From Sediminibacillus massiliensis (GTDB taxonomy: Bacteria > Bacillota > Bacilli > Bacillales > Amphibacillaceae), in contig NZ_LT732535.1 of assembly GCF_900156915.1 (NCBI RefSeq), forward strand, positions 2,677,211 to 2,741,210: a DNA stretch of 64,000 nt, in the 5' to 3' direction. The notes below the pieces were generated by a model. The model saw nothing but the letters and a program-made list of their open reading frames with translations, had not been told where the DNA came from and did no database searches. The position numbers were made by a program, and so were the translations under genes. This document shows, piece by piece, positions 1 to 7,925 of the stretch. Position 1 is the first letter of the stretch. Every line of letters begins with the position of its first letter.

Positions 1-937
1 AAACATTCCGCAGGTAACGGTATTCCTTCTTCGCAAGCTCCAGAAGAATCCTGTCTGTAATGTCATGGACACTTGTCCTGCTTCCTTTCACCATAATATG
101 GTGGCGGTTGTTCTTTCTAGTAATGATATCAACGACTTCCCGACGGCTGTCTAACTCGACTCCATGTTTGGTATAGATCTCTTCACGAATAGCTTCTAAT
201 GATTCCGAAACACCCAAATTGAATCCTTGCGCCTTATCATCATCGACATTACGGTTTCTGATCACTGCAATATCTGTGGAAAGACCGCCGATATCCTGGA
301 TAAGGATTTGTTTATCGATTAGATCTTTATTAATAATATTCAAGTCATTATCCATAACAAGGTTCACAAATGCAGCAAAACCTTCCGGATATACTTTTAC
401 CTCATCGAACTTTATATTTACTTTCTTGCCCTGGTATTTAGGTGTAACCAAAAACTCTACCTGATGCACAGAACCCAGTAGTTTAGAGCGGTAACCTACA
501 TCTTTTCCTTCTTTCACTTCACGCAAAGGAAGTCCCGTACCCAATGTGTAATTAGCTTCAAGCACGTCATTCTTAACCGATTTGAACTCACCATTTGTTA
601 CAGAATCAAGTGCCAATGAAGCAAACATCATCACCAATGTTTGATCTTCTTCTGATTTGCTGCTTCCAGGATCCAGTTCAGTAGAGTTGGTAGCTTTCGT
701 TGCAAGATTACCCACCCGGTAGATGGCATTGTTTTCTTTTAGTGCTGGTGAGTGCACTCGTATATGTAAATTATCTATTGGATCCTTATCATCCAGCTCT
801 TCAATCCCGATTACAGGACGATCTTCTATATCTCTCGCAATTACGTTAGGAATATAAAGTTCCGATTCCATCTTCCCGAAATTGGCCTTTAACGCATCAT
901 TACCTACGTCAACCGCTGCTATTCTTGAATTTGACAT
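1..937 (-). CDS. ParM/StbA-like actin ATPase (3' end beyond window)
   Basis: This reading frame starts with ATG at 937 and stays open to the left edge, giving 312 residues of an unfinished protein. It has the two phosphate-binding signatures of the actin/Hsp70 ATPase fold: AAVDVGNDALKA near residue 7 and IQDIGGLSTDIAVI around residue 230. The overall pattern is that of ParM/StbA-family bacterial actins, which polymerise and push DNA molecules apart through a ParR adaptor bound to a parC repeat array. A GGAG ribosome site lies 11 nt before the start. Upstream, on the side where parC is found in parMRC loci, there are two clusters of short repeats (about 1030-1205 and 2655-2815). A ParR gene would be expected to the left of the window and cannot be seen. 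The neighbouring genes on the right look chromosomal, so this may be a chromosomal or integrated copy. Family assignment is by motif recognition, and a role in segregation is inference. Confidence 0.8.
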   Translation of the reverse strand, partial: MSNSRIAAVDVGNDALKANFGKMESELYIPNVIARDIEDRPVIGIEELDDKDPIDNLHIRVHSPALKENNAIYRVGNLATKATNSTELDPGSSKSEEDQTLVMMFASLALDSVTNGEFKSVKNDVLEANYTLGTGLPLREVKEGKDVGYRSKLLGSVHQVEFLVTPKYQGKKVNIKFDEVKVYPEGFAAFVNLVMDNDLNIINKDLIDKQILIQDIGGLSTDIAVIRNRNVDDDKAQGFNLGVSESLEAIREEIYTKHGVELDSRREVVDIITRKNNRHHIMVKGSRTSVHDITDRILLELAKKEYRYLRNV

Positions 938-1029
938 TTATATAACTCTCCATTCTTTCATTTGAATTTTACTATTATTTACCTATTAATCTAACAATAT
1001 AAAATTTTGCCCCAATAGTCAATCATGCC

Positions 1030-1205
1030 TTTGTACTCATATTTGTTTGCTTGCACGCTTATTTGCATACAAAACAACTTTATTTGCACACATGCATACA
1101 TTTTTGCACGCTTCCTGTCATTCCAGTATGTGTTCATGTTTGTGTACATGTTTTCATAATTGCAAACAGTTTGTTTTCTTTTTGTGTGCATGCAAACAAT
1201 GTCGT
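1030..1205. repeat. parC-like short repeat cluster 1
   Basis: About 175 bp upstream of the actin-like gene are packed with degenerate units on both strands such as TTTGCACACATGCATACA, TTTGCATACAAA, TTTTTGCACGC, TTTGTGTACATG and TTTGTGTGCATGCAAACA. The common core is TTTGYRYACATG. The spacing is uneven and units appear in both orientations, unlike CRISPR repeats. The arrangement fits a ParR-binding centromere or operator beside parM; that role is inference. Confidence 0.6.
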
Positions 1206-1551
1206 AAACATGAGTATTTATATTACCCTCCTTTCATATTAATAGTTTTCATCCGCTTAATTCTAGTTGGTATCTGCTCCTTAATAAGATTCGTGTAAAA
1301 GCAATGCTTATGAATGTCCGTACCTAAAAGATTACTTGCTCCACATATACATTTGCCATTCGATCGAAGTTTAATGGATAAGGGATGCATTTTCTGTCAG
1401 GAAATAAATTAACGGAGATTCTAAAGAGATCTTAGAATACGTCCTCTTCTATGCTTCTAAAACATTTGGATAAATTTGTTGAATTACAAAAGATTTTGCA
1501 GGCGGGTTAATTTAGGCTGTTTTCACAAAGATTGTGTTTTCTGGATTACAT

Positions 1552-1996
1552 AAAATGCGACATAACTAGCTTCACTAAACGTGACTTCCTACCATCCTTT
1601 TCGGATTGAGTGGTGGTCCAGCATTGTGTCTGTCAAGGTTCTCCCTAACAAAAAGAGAAAACTTTTACTAGAGATAGGCAGAACACGCAGACTCCTATGG
1701 GAATAGCAAAGGGCTTAGATTGGGCGAGTAATCGCAGTCCCACTAGTCCGAAGAACCCAAGTGATGGGTCTGTGTCTTCCAGTAAAGCTTCGCAGCAAAT
1801 TTCTCGACCCATGATTTTCGGTGGGACGAATAATCGCAGTCCCAAAGGGAGCAGGGAAGCTTATTCAAAGTAGTCACGTGGCTGAGGCCACGCCCGAGGA
1901 AAGCGAAGTGTTCTGCTGAAGCGTGAAATATCCACTTTACTATCTTCAGAACATAAGGAAGCCTCGCTGAAGTAAATTTTCAGTAGTTCGCAGTTT
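1552..1996. mobile_element. MITE/REP-like repeat element, copy A
   Basis: This non-coding element starts with AAAATGCGACATAACT and ends near AGTTCGCAGTTT, a shortened form of the right end seen in copy B (AGTTATGTCGCAGTTT). The interior has palindromic GC-rich blocks shared with copies B and C, such as AGACTCCTATGGGAATAGC, GTGGGACGAATAATCGCAGT and GAGGAAAGCGAAGTGTTCTG. There is no credible ORF or transposase inside. Similar GC-rich repeats are scattered in many Bacillaceae genomes (recalled, not searched). It lies between the two parC-like clusters. Confidence 0.65.
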
Positions 1997-2654
1997 GTGT
2001 CGAAGAGGAAATTAAAAGGCGACAAAACTTACGAAAAGAGCCTTTATTAATAACGGATATCTTTATAAATTACAGAGAAACCGGATAATTACATGAAGTA
2101 ATACGAGGTTTAGCTTGGAATCTATTATAGCCTTCTCCCCACAAGGTTATTGCTCTGGCAAACAACTTACTAAAAATGTAATTAGAATATATACGGGCGG
2201 CTTAGCCTCATATCAAAAAATGTGGTTCAACAGAGGGAAATATTTTCAAAATGTAATTCTTAACTGGTGCAATACTTTTGAACAAAACAGCTGAAAAGGA
2301 GAAAAGTTAAAACCGAAGAAAGTATATTGATTTTCCATTACCAAAAATGTTTAATTCATCAATTTCACATACTGGTTCTTGCTAAGCAAACATTCATTCT
2401 AATTACTAACCCCACGAATAATCTGCTTTACTGAATTATCGACTGCCCTCCCTTACTAATTAGATCATTTTGCTTTTGTTCTTCAGAGAGAGCAACTAAT
2501 CAACACAGCATTGCGGATAACAGCAGCCATACTATAATCTCATAACTAAAAACATTTCTTTTTACCTGTCATGAATATAGTTACAGGGGAATCATTCTAT
2601 TTGAAACTATCATAAGCAAGAACCTTTCAATCTAAAAACAGGTCATAATGTTTT
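1997..2654. other. AT-rich non-coding stretch, no gene recognised
   Basis: No open frame of credible length with a ribosome site is visible on either strand, and no RNA family was recognised. It separates the mobile repeat from the second short-repeat cluster and may be decayed sequence. Confidence 0.5.
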
Positions 2655-2815
2655 TAATTTTGTGTACAAGCAATCATATATGCACACATGTATACTTAAT
2701 TGCACACATACTTTTATATCAAGATGCGTACGGATTTGTAAACTTGCACACACTTTTGCAATCATTTTACTTACAATTTGTTTACATGTGTTCAAATTTG
2801 TTTACATTCTATTTT
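2655..2815. repeat. parC-like short repeat cluster 2
   Basis: A second cluster of the same motif family lies just before the 3' end of the SDR gene: TTTGTGTACAAGCAA, ATGCACACATGTATAC, TTGCACACATAC, TTGCACACAC, TTTGTTTACATGTG and TTTGTTTACAT. It is about 1.45 kb from cluster 1. The two could be halves of one centromere separated by later insertions, or two separate binding arrays. Confidence 0.55.
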
Positions 2816-2820
2816 TCCTC

Positions 2821-3651
2821 TTAAGATACAACTTTTCTAACGATCTTTTCCCACATTTTCCATGGAAGAACCTTTTTAAGTATAATCATAAAGCGAATCC
2901 CCTTTCCGATCGGATAGCGCAGCCTGGGGTTCTTCTGGTCGGCTATTTTGACTATCAATCTGGCAACGCATGAAGGGTTCCCGAAACTATCGGTATTTTC
3001 TAAACGAGCCATTAACTTTTTCACCATAGGAAAATACGGGGAGGATGAATCTAGTGATTTGCTAGTTATCTGCTTACCTGTTGACCATATATTGGTTTGA
3101 TAGGAACCAGGTTCTACTAGCGCCACATTTACACCATAAGGCTTCATTTCCAGTCTTAGCGACTCACTAAGACCCTCTAAGGCATGTTTGGAGGAAGTAT
3201 AAGGGGAAAGCCCCGGAAAGCCGACACGGCCACTGATACTGCTGATATTGATAATCGTACCTTTATTCTGGTTTCTCATCACTGGAAGGACAGCTTGCGT
3301 CACTGAAATAGTTCCAAACAAATTCGTTTCGAATTGTTGACGATATTCTTCTATCGGGATTTCCTCAACAAATCCTGCTGCTGCAAATCCGGCGTTATTG
3401 ACGAGAATATCGATGGTATCCAAAGTTGCGACAAATTCTTTGAAATTATTAATCGAATCTTTGGAGGTTATGTCCAACTCCACTATTTTTACCCTGTCTA
3501 CTATTCCCTTTTCCTCGACAGCATTTCTCAGCACAGCCTTCTTGTTCAAATTTCTCATGGTGGCTATAACATACCAGCCTTTTTCTGCAAATTCCAAAGT
3601 TGAGAGCAACCCAAAGCCACTGGATGCTCCCGTAATGATAACTGTCTTCAT
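2821..3651 (-). CDS. SDR-family NAD(P)-dependent oxidoreductase
   Basis: This is a classical short-chain dehydrogenase/reductase of 276 residues, the usual length plus a short C-terminal extension. The N-terminal TGASSGFG motif (residues 7-14) binds the dinucleotide, NNAG is present near residue 86, and the catalytic YTSSK (Tyr-x-x-x-Lys) is near residue 153, preceded by the SSISG serine. The C-terminus is basic and hydrophobic. The ATG at 3651 follows a strong GGGGAGG site at good spacing. The gene lies downstream of the cation exchanger but is separated from it by a terminator, so it is probably a single unit. The substrate cannot be told from sequence; members act on steroids, sugars, fatty acyl or small carbonyl compounds. 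Confidence 0.85.
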   Translation of the reverse strand: MKTVIITGASSGFGLLSTLEFAEKGWYVIATMRNLNKKAVLRNAVEEKGIVDRVKIVELDITSKDSINNFKEFVATLDTIDILVNNAGFAAAGFVEEIPIEEYRQQFETNLFGTISVTQAVLPVMRNQNKGTIINISSISGRVGFPGLSPYTSSKHALEGLSESLRLEMKPYGVNVALVEPGSYQTNIWSTGKQITSKSLDSSSPYFPMVKKLMARLENTDSFGNPSCVARLIVKIADQKNPRLRYPIGKGIRFMIILKKVLPWKMWEKIVRKVVS

Positions 3652-3682
3652 AAAATGTCCTCCCCTACCCTATTCCAAGTAA

Positions 3683-3711
3683 TTTAAAAAGGCCCTTGCC
3701 AGGCAAGAGCC
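3683..3711 (-). terminator. Rho-independent terminator after the CaCA exchanger gene
   Basis: On the minus strand a GGCTCTTGCC/GGCAAGGGCC stem is followed directly by TTTTTAAATT. Confidence 0.8.
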
Positions 3712-3717
3712 GCTCGA

Positions 3718-4716
3718 TCAACCGATAAATATAAGATACGATGTGAGAAAGTAACCAATAATAATTAACAATGATGGAAAGCTGTAATTGAATGCTGATT
3801 TCGCTTCTTTTCTGGTTAGAGCCTGAATCAAGAAGAGAGACAAGATGGCTACTCCCAGAGCCGTGACTAAATGGGAGCTTGAAACATCCGCCAATATAGA
3901 GCCATTGCGGTACACAGCGTCAGAACCTGCGATGATCAGCATATTAAACATGTTGCTCCCGAGAATAGAACCAAGCGCCATATCGATATTCTTCAGACGC
4001 AAAGCAATGAACACCGAGACTGCTTCAGGCAAGGATGTAGTGGCAGCAATAAGGAAACTGCCGACAAAGCTGGAACCCAGTCCGGTTATAACAGCAATTC
4101 TGTCACCTGTAATAGATAGTACAGATCCAGCAGCCATAATGAAAATGGCAGCTACGATGAAACCAATAACGGCATGTTTGACTGTAATGTTGCCATCACT
4201 GGTTTCTTCCCTCGCATCTTGCGAAGATGAACCGGTGCTTCTTACAGAGTTGTCTGCTGGTAGTTTACCCATTAAATAAATTCCAACGATATATGCCAAA
4301 GCAATCACCAGCGAATCTATACCTACTCCGAGCACCGTATAATCTATACGCAGCACCAGGGAAACCATCGTCAATAAAGTGAGCAAAAGACCGAGCCCGG
4401 CTGTGAACACATGGTTTCTGCCGCCCCACTGATACAATTTATTTTTCCTGAAGTAAAGATCAAAACTCGCCAGAATGAACAGATTAAATAAATTGGAACC
4501 TAGCATATTGCCTATAGCTATGTCAGGGTTTCCGATAGCCACGGCAGAGATACTTGTAGTAACCTCCGGAAGTGAAGTTGCTCCAGCAAGCAGCAAGGTG
4601 CCGACAAGCAGTCCGCCCATTTTTGTTTTCCCACTGATGACATCTGCGTAACTGGACAGCTTGATTGCTGCAAACACGGTAGCCATTGCCGCCAATACAA
4701 GGTAGACAAATATCAA
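3718..4716 (-). CDS. CaCA-family cation exchanger, manganese-riboswitch controlled
   Basis: This 332-residue integral membrane protein belongs to the Ca2+/cation antiporter superfamily (YrbG-like). It has two homologous halves, each with the alpha-repeat signature: GATSLPEVTTSISA then GNMLGSNLFNL in the first half, and ATTSLPEAVSVFIA then GSILGSNMFNM in the second. About ten hydrophobic segments are visible, with a polar loop of about 20 residues in the middle. The start is taken as TTG at 4716 because AAGGAGGCGG sits 8 nt before it; the longer open frame would begin inside the riboswitch terminator. The leader carries a yybP-ykoY manganese riboswitch, so a role in manganese (or calcium) export is likely. 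That substrate is inferred from the regulation, not from the protein. Confidence 0.85.
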   Translation of the reverse strand: MIFVYLVLAAMATVFAAIKLSSYADVISGKTKMGGLLVGTLLLAGATSLPEVTTSISAVAIGNPDIAIGNMLGSNLFNLFILASFDLYFRKNKLYQWGGRNHVFTAGLGLLLTLLTMVSLVLRIDYTVLGVGIDSLVIALAYIVGIYLMGKLPADNSVRSTGSSSQDAREETSDGNITVKHAVIGFIVAAIFIMAAGSVLSITGDRIAVITGLGSSFVGSFLIAATTSLPEAVSVFIALRLKNIDMALGSILGSNMFNMLIIAGSDAVYRNGSILADVSSSHLVTALGVAILSLFLIQALTRKEAKSAFNYSFPSLLIIIGYFLTSYLIFIG

Positions 4717-4741
4717 AAAAACCGCCTCCTTTTCGATTAAA

Positions 4742-4912
4742 CGAAAAAAGACCCTTTTACGAACGTTTTTTAATGTCAAAAACGCTCATAAAAAGGTCTT
4801 GCGTACTTTCGCCTATGGAAAGCTTAATGTCCCGAGTGAAAAATCACTGATATGACGGAACACTAACCGTATAACGGTCGCTACTCCCCTTCTTAGGGAC
4901 TTGCTATTCGTT
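4742..4912 (-). ncRNA. yybP-ykoY manganese riboswitch with terminator
   Basis: Read on the minus strand, the leader contains the family's hallmark AAGGGGAGTAGC (around 4879-4890) followed by a paired segment. It also contains the distal GGCGAAAGTACGCAAGACCTT box (around 4796-4816), which matches the conserved CGAAAGTATG...GCAAGACCTTTCC region of this Mn2+-sensing class. An expression-platform hairpin follows: AAGACCTTTTTATGAGCG pairs with a CGTTCGTAAAAGGGTCTT arm and ends in TTTTTT (about 4745-4800). Mn2+ binding is known to stabilise the antiterminated form in this class, so expression should rise with excess manganese. Confidence 0.88.
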
Positions 4913-4918
4913 TCCTAA

Positions 4919-4947
4919 ATTATAACATAGCATGTATGGCAATTCAA
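4919..4947 (-). promoter_or_regulatory. Sigma-A promoter of the riboswitch leader
   Basis: TTGAAT (4942-4947) and TATAAT (4919-4924) on the minus strand are separated by 17 bp. The start would fall near 4912, directly upstream of the aptamer. Confidence 0.7.
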
Positions 4948-4970
4948 TATGCAACAAACCCATTCATGGA

Positions 4971-5002
4971 AAAAAGCGAATCGTCCAGGCGACCCGCTTT
5001 TA
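4971..5002 (-). terminator. Terminator after the nitroreductase gene
   Basis: The minus strand has AAAAGCGGGTCGCC..GGACGATTCGCTTTTTT, with paired AAAAGCG/CGCTTTT ends and a T run at the stop codon. Confidence 0.6.
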
Positions 5003-5590
5003 CTGGAAAGTTCCTTCAAATACAGATTCTTTCAATGAACGTCTGTCTGATGGTTGTTCTCTTTGCTGCAATTTTTCCGGAAGAGCTTGTTTTTCACCTT
5101 GATAGCCTACAGCTACTACTGCATGCAACGCATAATCATCTGGGATGTTCAACACTTCTCTTGCCATATCCTTATGAAATCCACCCATTGGATGAGTGAT
5201 CAAACCTTTTCTTGCAGCTTCCAATGATAAATATCCCCAAGCAGTGCCAGCATCAAACGCATGGGAAACATTATCACCGATTTTATCGTCAGTTTTCCTG
5301 GAAATAATCAAAAACAACACGGGGGCTTTTTCTGCCCATGTTCTATTCCCTTCCATGATAAATGACTGAAATCTTTCTTTATCTTCCTTGGTACGGGCCA
5401 GGATAAATCTCCACGGTTGAATATTGAGAGCAGAAGGCGCCCAACGCGCTGCTTCAAACAAACTGAACAAAGTATCTTCTTGTACTTCTTTGTCCTGGAA
5501 AGACCGCGGGGACCACCGCTGGATATAAACCGGATCGATATCATATGCGGGCTTTCGCAATTCCTGCACAGCTTTTTTCCATTCATTCAT
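5000..5590 (-). CDS. Nitroreductase-family flavoprotein
   Basis: A 196-residue FMN-dependent nitroreductase-fold protein of the short YdgI/YodC type. It shows the FMN-contacting RWSPRSFQDKEV segment (residues 25-36) and the ARWAPSALNIQPWRFI core (49-64). DAGTAWGYLSLEA and HPMGGFHKD follow in the C-terminal half, which forms the dimer flavin site. Enzymes of this type use NAD(P)H to reduce quinones, nitro compounds or other electrophiles. The ATG at 5590 follows GGAGG at a slightly long spacing. The gene is a single unit bounded by terminators. The physiological substrate is unknown. Confidence 0.85.
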   Translation of the reverse strand: MNEWKKAVQELRKPAYDIDPVYIQRWSPRSFQDKEVQEDTLFSLFEAARWAPSALNIQPWRFILARTKEDKERFQSFIMEGNRTWAEKAPVLFLIISRKTDDKIGDNVSHAFDAGTAWGYLSLEAARKGLITHPMGGFHKDMAREVLNIPDDYALHAVVAVGYQGEKQALPEKLQQREQPSDRRSLKESVFEGTFQ

Positions 5591-5676
5591 TTCCTACATC
5601 CCTCCTATCTCATGATGTAGAATAAAGTATATGTATTTTTTTGTATCTATTCAAATATTCTGACTCATAAAAAGAG

Positions 5677-5705
5677 GAAAAAGACAGAGAGAAATCTCTC
5701 TGCCT
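5677..5705 (-). terminator. Terminator after catalase gene
   Basis: The minus strand shows GCAGAGAGATTTCTCTCTGTC followed by TTTTT, directly after the stop codon. Confidence 0.75.
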
Positions 5706-7756
5706 CAGACTATTTCACGATCCCAATGGCGGTGAGCTGATATAGCCTCGATAAAGTCATTGGCGAAATTATTAGCATCTCCGCCTTTCACCACACCAGG
5801 ACTATCTTCCATATTGTCTACATTCAGCAGTTTCTTACCTTCTTGTGTGGCTCCAATCGGTTTATAATGCGTGAAGGCTTCGTAAACGAAGTATGCTGCT
5901 TCTTTATAAAAGGCCTTGTCTTCATCGCTTCCTCCAACTGCATATACAGCATCGAACAATACAGAATCGGCGGTAAGGAACGTAAAGTCGGCATTCAATT
6001 CTGCTCCATCGCTACCCTTTATCTTTCCTAATTTGCTGCTGACTATTTCCGTTTGTATCCCTGCTGCTTTGAGTGAATCCAATACAGCGAGAACTTCTGG
6101 ACCATTAAAATCTTTTCCTACAAGGACAGCGACTTTTCGTGTTTCAGGTTTCTTTTTCGTATTTTCCTGACTTAAAGCAGGAGATGATTTCGTTACTCCC
6201 GTATCATGTGCTTCCGGCGGATTCGCTCCGATAGCTTCTGCAAATCCGTGGGCCAGCTCCGTACTTACGTTAGCGAACATATCGACTACCTGCTGTTGCA
6301 CAGATTCACTTTGTACCTTACCCAACTCAAAGCTGAAGGCATGAATCATATGCTCTTTCTCCGGCTTGCTCATACTGTTCCAAAACAGTGTAGCCTGGGA
6401 GAAATGGTCGTTGAAACTGTCACTTCTAGCTTGGATTTTTCTTCCTTCCACTTTTTCCTCATAATGTTTAAATCCGCCCTCTGCTTCACTTGTTGGAGAT
6501 GGTGTATTATTTGCAAGTGAATTTTTATGGTAGCTGACAGGACCCTTGTTAATTGTCTGTCTACCATAACCGTCACGCTGGTTATTATGAAACGGACATA
6601 CCGGACGATTGATTGGCAGTTCATGGAAGTTAGGACCTCCTAACCGGATCAATTGAGTGTCTGTGTAAGAAAACAAGCGCCCCTGTAACAAAGGATCATT
6701 TGTAAAGTCGATGCCAGGCACCACATGTCCAGGATGGAATGCCACTTGTTCTGTCTCGGCAAACACATTGTCAACATTGCGGTTCAATGTCATCTTACCA
6801 ATCAACTTTACCGGCACATCTTCTTCCGGCCAAATTTTTGTCGGATCCAAAATATCGAAGTCAAATCTAAATTCATCTTCTTCCGGGATTACTTGAACAC
6901 CAAGTTCATATTCCGGATAATCCCCATTTTCGATAGCTTCCCATAAATCGCGGCGGTGGAAATCAGGATCCTTCCCATTTATTTTTTGAGCTTCATCCCA
7001 AACAACAGAATGGGTACCGAGTACCGGCTTCCAATGGAATTTCACAAAATGGGATTTGCCTTGATCATTCACGAATCGAAAGGTATGTACCCCGAATCCC
7101 TCCATCATTCGAAAGCTTCTCGGTATGGCTCTGTCAGACATCGCCCACATAACCATATGTGCGGATTCCTGATTGTTTGCTACGAAATCCCAGAAAGTAT
7201 CATGTGCCGTTGCAGCTTGTGGCATTTCGTTATGGGGTTCTGGCTTGATGGCGTGCACTAAGTCCGGGAACTTGATGGCGTCTTGGATGAAAAAGACTGG
7301 TATGTTGTTGCCTACAAGGTCATAGTTCCCTTCCTCTGTATAAAATTTTGTCGCAAACCCTCTCGCATCTCGCGCTAATTCACCAGAACCACGAGAGCCA
7401 GCAACTGTTGAAAAACGGACAAAAACAGGTGTTTTTTTCGATGGGTCTTGTAAAAAACCTGCTTTTGTGTACTCTTTCATCGATTCGTACACTTGGAATT
7501 CTCCATGTGCAGCGAACCCTCTTGCATGGACAATTCTTTCAGGGATTCGTTCGTGGTCAAAATGAGTCATTTTTTCACGGAAGTGGAAATCCTCCATCAA
7601 AGTCGGCCCTCTGACCCCGGCTTTTAGGGAAAACTCATCTTCGGATACTTTAACCCCTTGATTGGTCGTCAATTGTTTGCCTCTGTCATCCGTTCGGAAT
7701 TTGTCCAACTGTTCATCTTTACTGCTGTTTCCATTCACGTTTTGGTCATTACTCAC
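5705..7756 (-). CDS. katE: Large-subunit monofunctional catalase
   Basis: A 683-residue haem catalase of the large (clade 2) type. The catalytic His lies in RIPERIVHARGFAAHGEF (residues 71-88), the Asn in YDLVGNNIPVFFIQD, and the haem-ligand Tyr in RLFSYTDTQLIRLG. The extra C-terminal flavodoxin-like domain of large catalases starts near residue 535 (KVAVLVGKDFNGPEVLAVLDSL). It converts H2O2 to water and oxygen in the cytoplasm. The start is GTG at 7756 behind AAAGGAGGAG. The promoter resembles sigma-B sites, consistent with a general-stress catalase like B. subtilis KatE/KatX. It is a single transcription unit. Confidence 0.95.
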   Translation of the reverse strand: MSNDQNVNGNSSKDEQLDKFRTDDRGKQLTTNQGVKVSEDEFSLKAGVRGPTLMEDFHFREKMTHFDHERIPERIVHARGFAAHGEFQVYESMKEYTKAGFLQDPSKKTPVFVRFSTVAGSRGSGELARDARGFATKFYTEEGNYDLVGNNIPVFFIQDAIKFPDLVHAIKPEPHNEMPQAATAHDTFWDFVANNQESAHMVMWAMSDRAIPRSFRMMEGFGVHTFRFVNDQGKSHFVKFHWKPVLGTHSVVWDEAQKINGKDPDFHRRDLWEAIENGDYPEYELGVQVIPEEDEFRFDFDILDPTKIWPEEDVPVKLIGKMTLNRNVDNVFAETEQVAFHPGHVVPGIDFTNDPLLQGRLFSYTDTQLIRLGGPNFHELPINRPVCPFHNNQRDGYGRQTINKGPVSYHKNSLANNTPSPTSEAEGGFKHYEEKVEGRKIQARSDSFNDHFSQATLFWNSMSKPEKEHMIHAFSFELGKVQSESVQQQVVDMFANVSTELAHGFAEAIGANPPEAHDTGVTKSSPALSQENTKKKPETRKVAVLVGKDFNGPEVLAVLDSLKAAGIQTEIVSSKLGKIKGSDGAELNADFTFLTADSVLFDAVYAVGGSDEDKAFYKEAAYFVYEAFTHYKPIGATQEGKKLLNVDNMEDSPGVVKGGDANNFANDFIEAISAHRHWDREIV

Positions 7757-7805
7757 TTCGCTTCTCCTCCTTTTGAAAATTTGGAGACTTGTTCCCCGTA
7801 CTTTA

Positions 7806-7831
7806 TTTCCCGGGACATAATTAAAAAAAAC
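7806..7831 (-). promoter_or_regulatory. Candidate sigma-B promoter of the catalase gene
   Basis: The minus strand has GTTTTT (7826-7831), 14 bp, then GGGAAA (7806-7811), close to the sigma-B pattern GTTTAA-N12/14-GGGTAT. The -10 hexamer sits inside ATTTCCCGGGACAT (7805-7818), which also resembles a Noc-binding site. Confidence 0.45.
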
Positions 7832-7883
7832 ATTATTTTATAATTTTTCTAATTTTTTAGGTATTATAAATAAACAGGCATAT

Positions 7884-7921
7884 AAAAAAGCCGTGTCCCT
7901 ATGAAATCAGGAACACAGCTC
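7884..7921 (-). terminator. Terminator after rlmN
   Basis: The minus strand reads AGCTGTGTTCCTG...AGGGACACGGCT followed by TTTTTT. Confidence 0.8.
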
Positions 7922-7925
7922 ACCT

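Noticed and set aside
1047-1298. ORFs of 60-80 codons across the short repeats
   Set aside because: Composition (Cys/His/Phe-rich from TTTGCACAC repeats), no ribosome site, and overlapping frames on both strands; they come from the repeat array.
1645-1845. 66-codon ORF on the minus strand
   Set aside because: Lies inside mobile repeat copy A and is a reading of its palindromic blocks; no ribosome site.
1030-2815. CRISPR array
   Set aside because: Units are short, degenerate, in both orientations and unevenly spaced, with no cas genes.
3845-4279. 144-codon ORF opposite the CaCA gene
   Set aside because: Antisense shadow of a strongly supported membrane-protein frame, without its own signals.
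4717-4779. 21-codon N-terminal extension of the CaCA exchanger
   Set aside because: It would be encoded by the riboswitch terminator; TTG at 4716 has a proper ribosome site.
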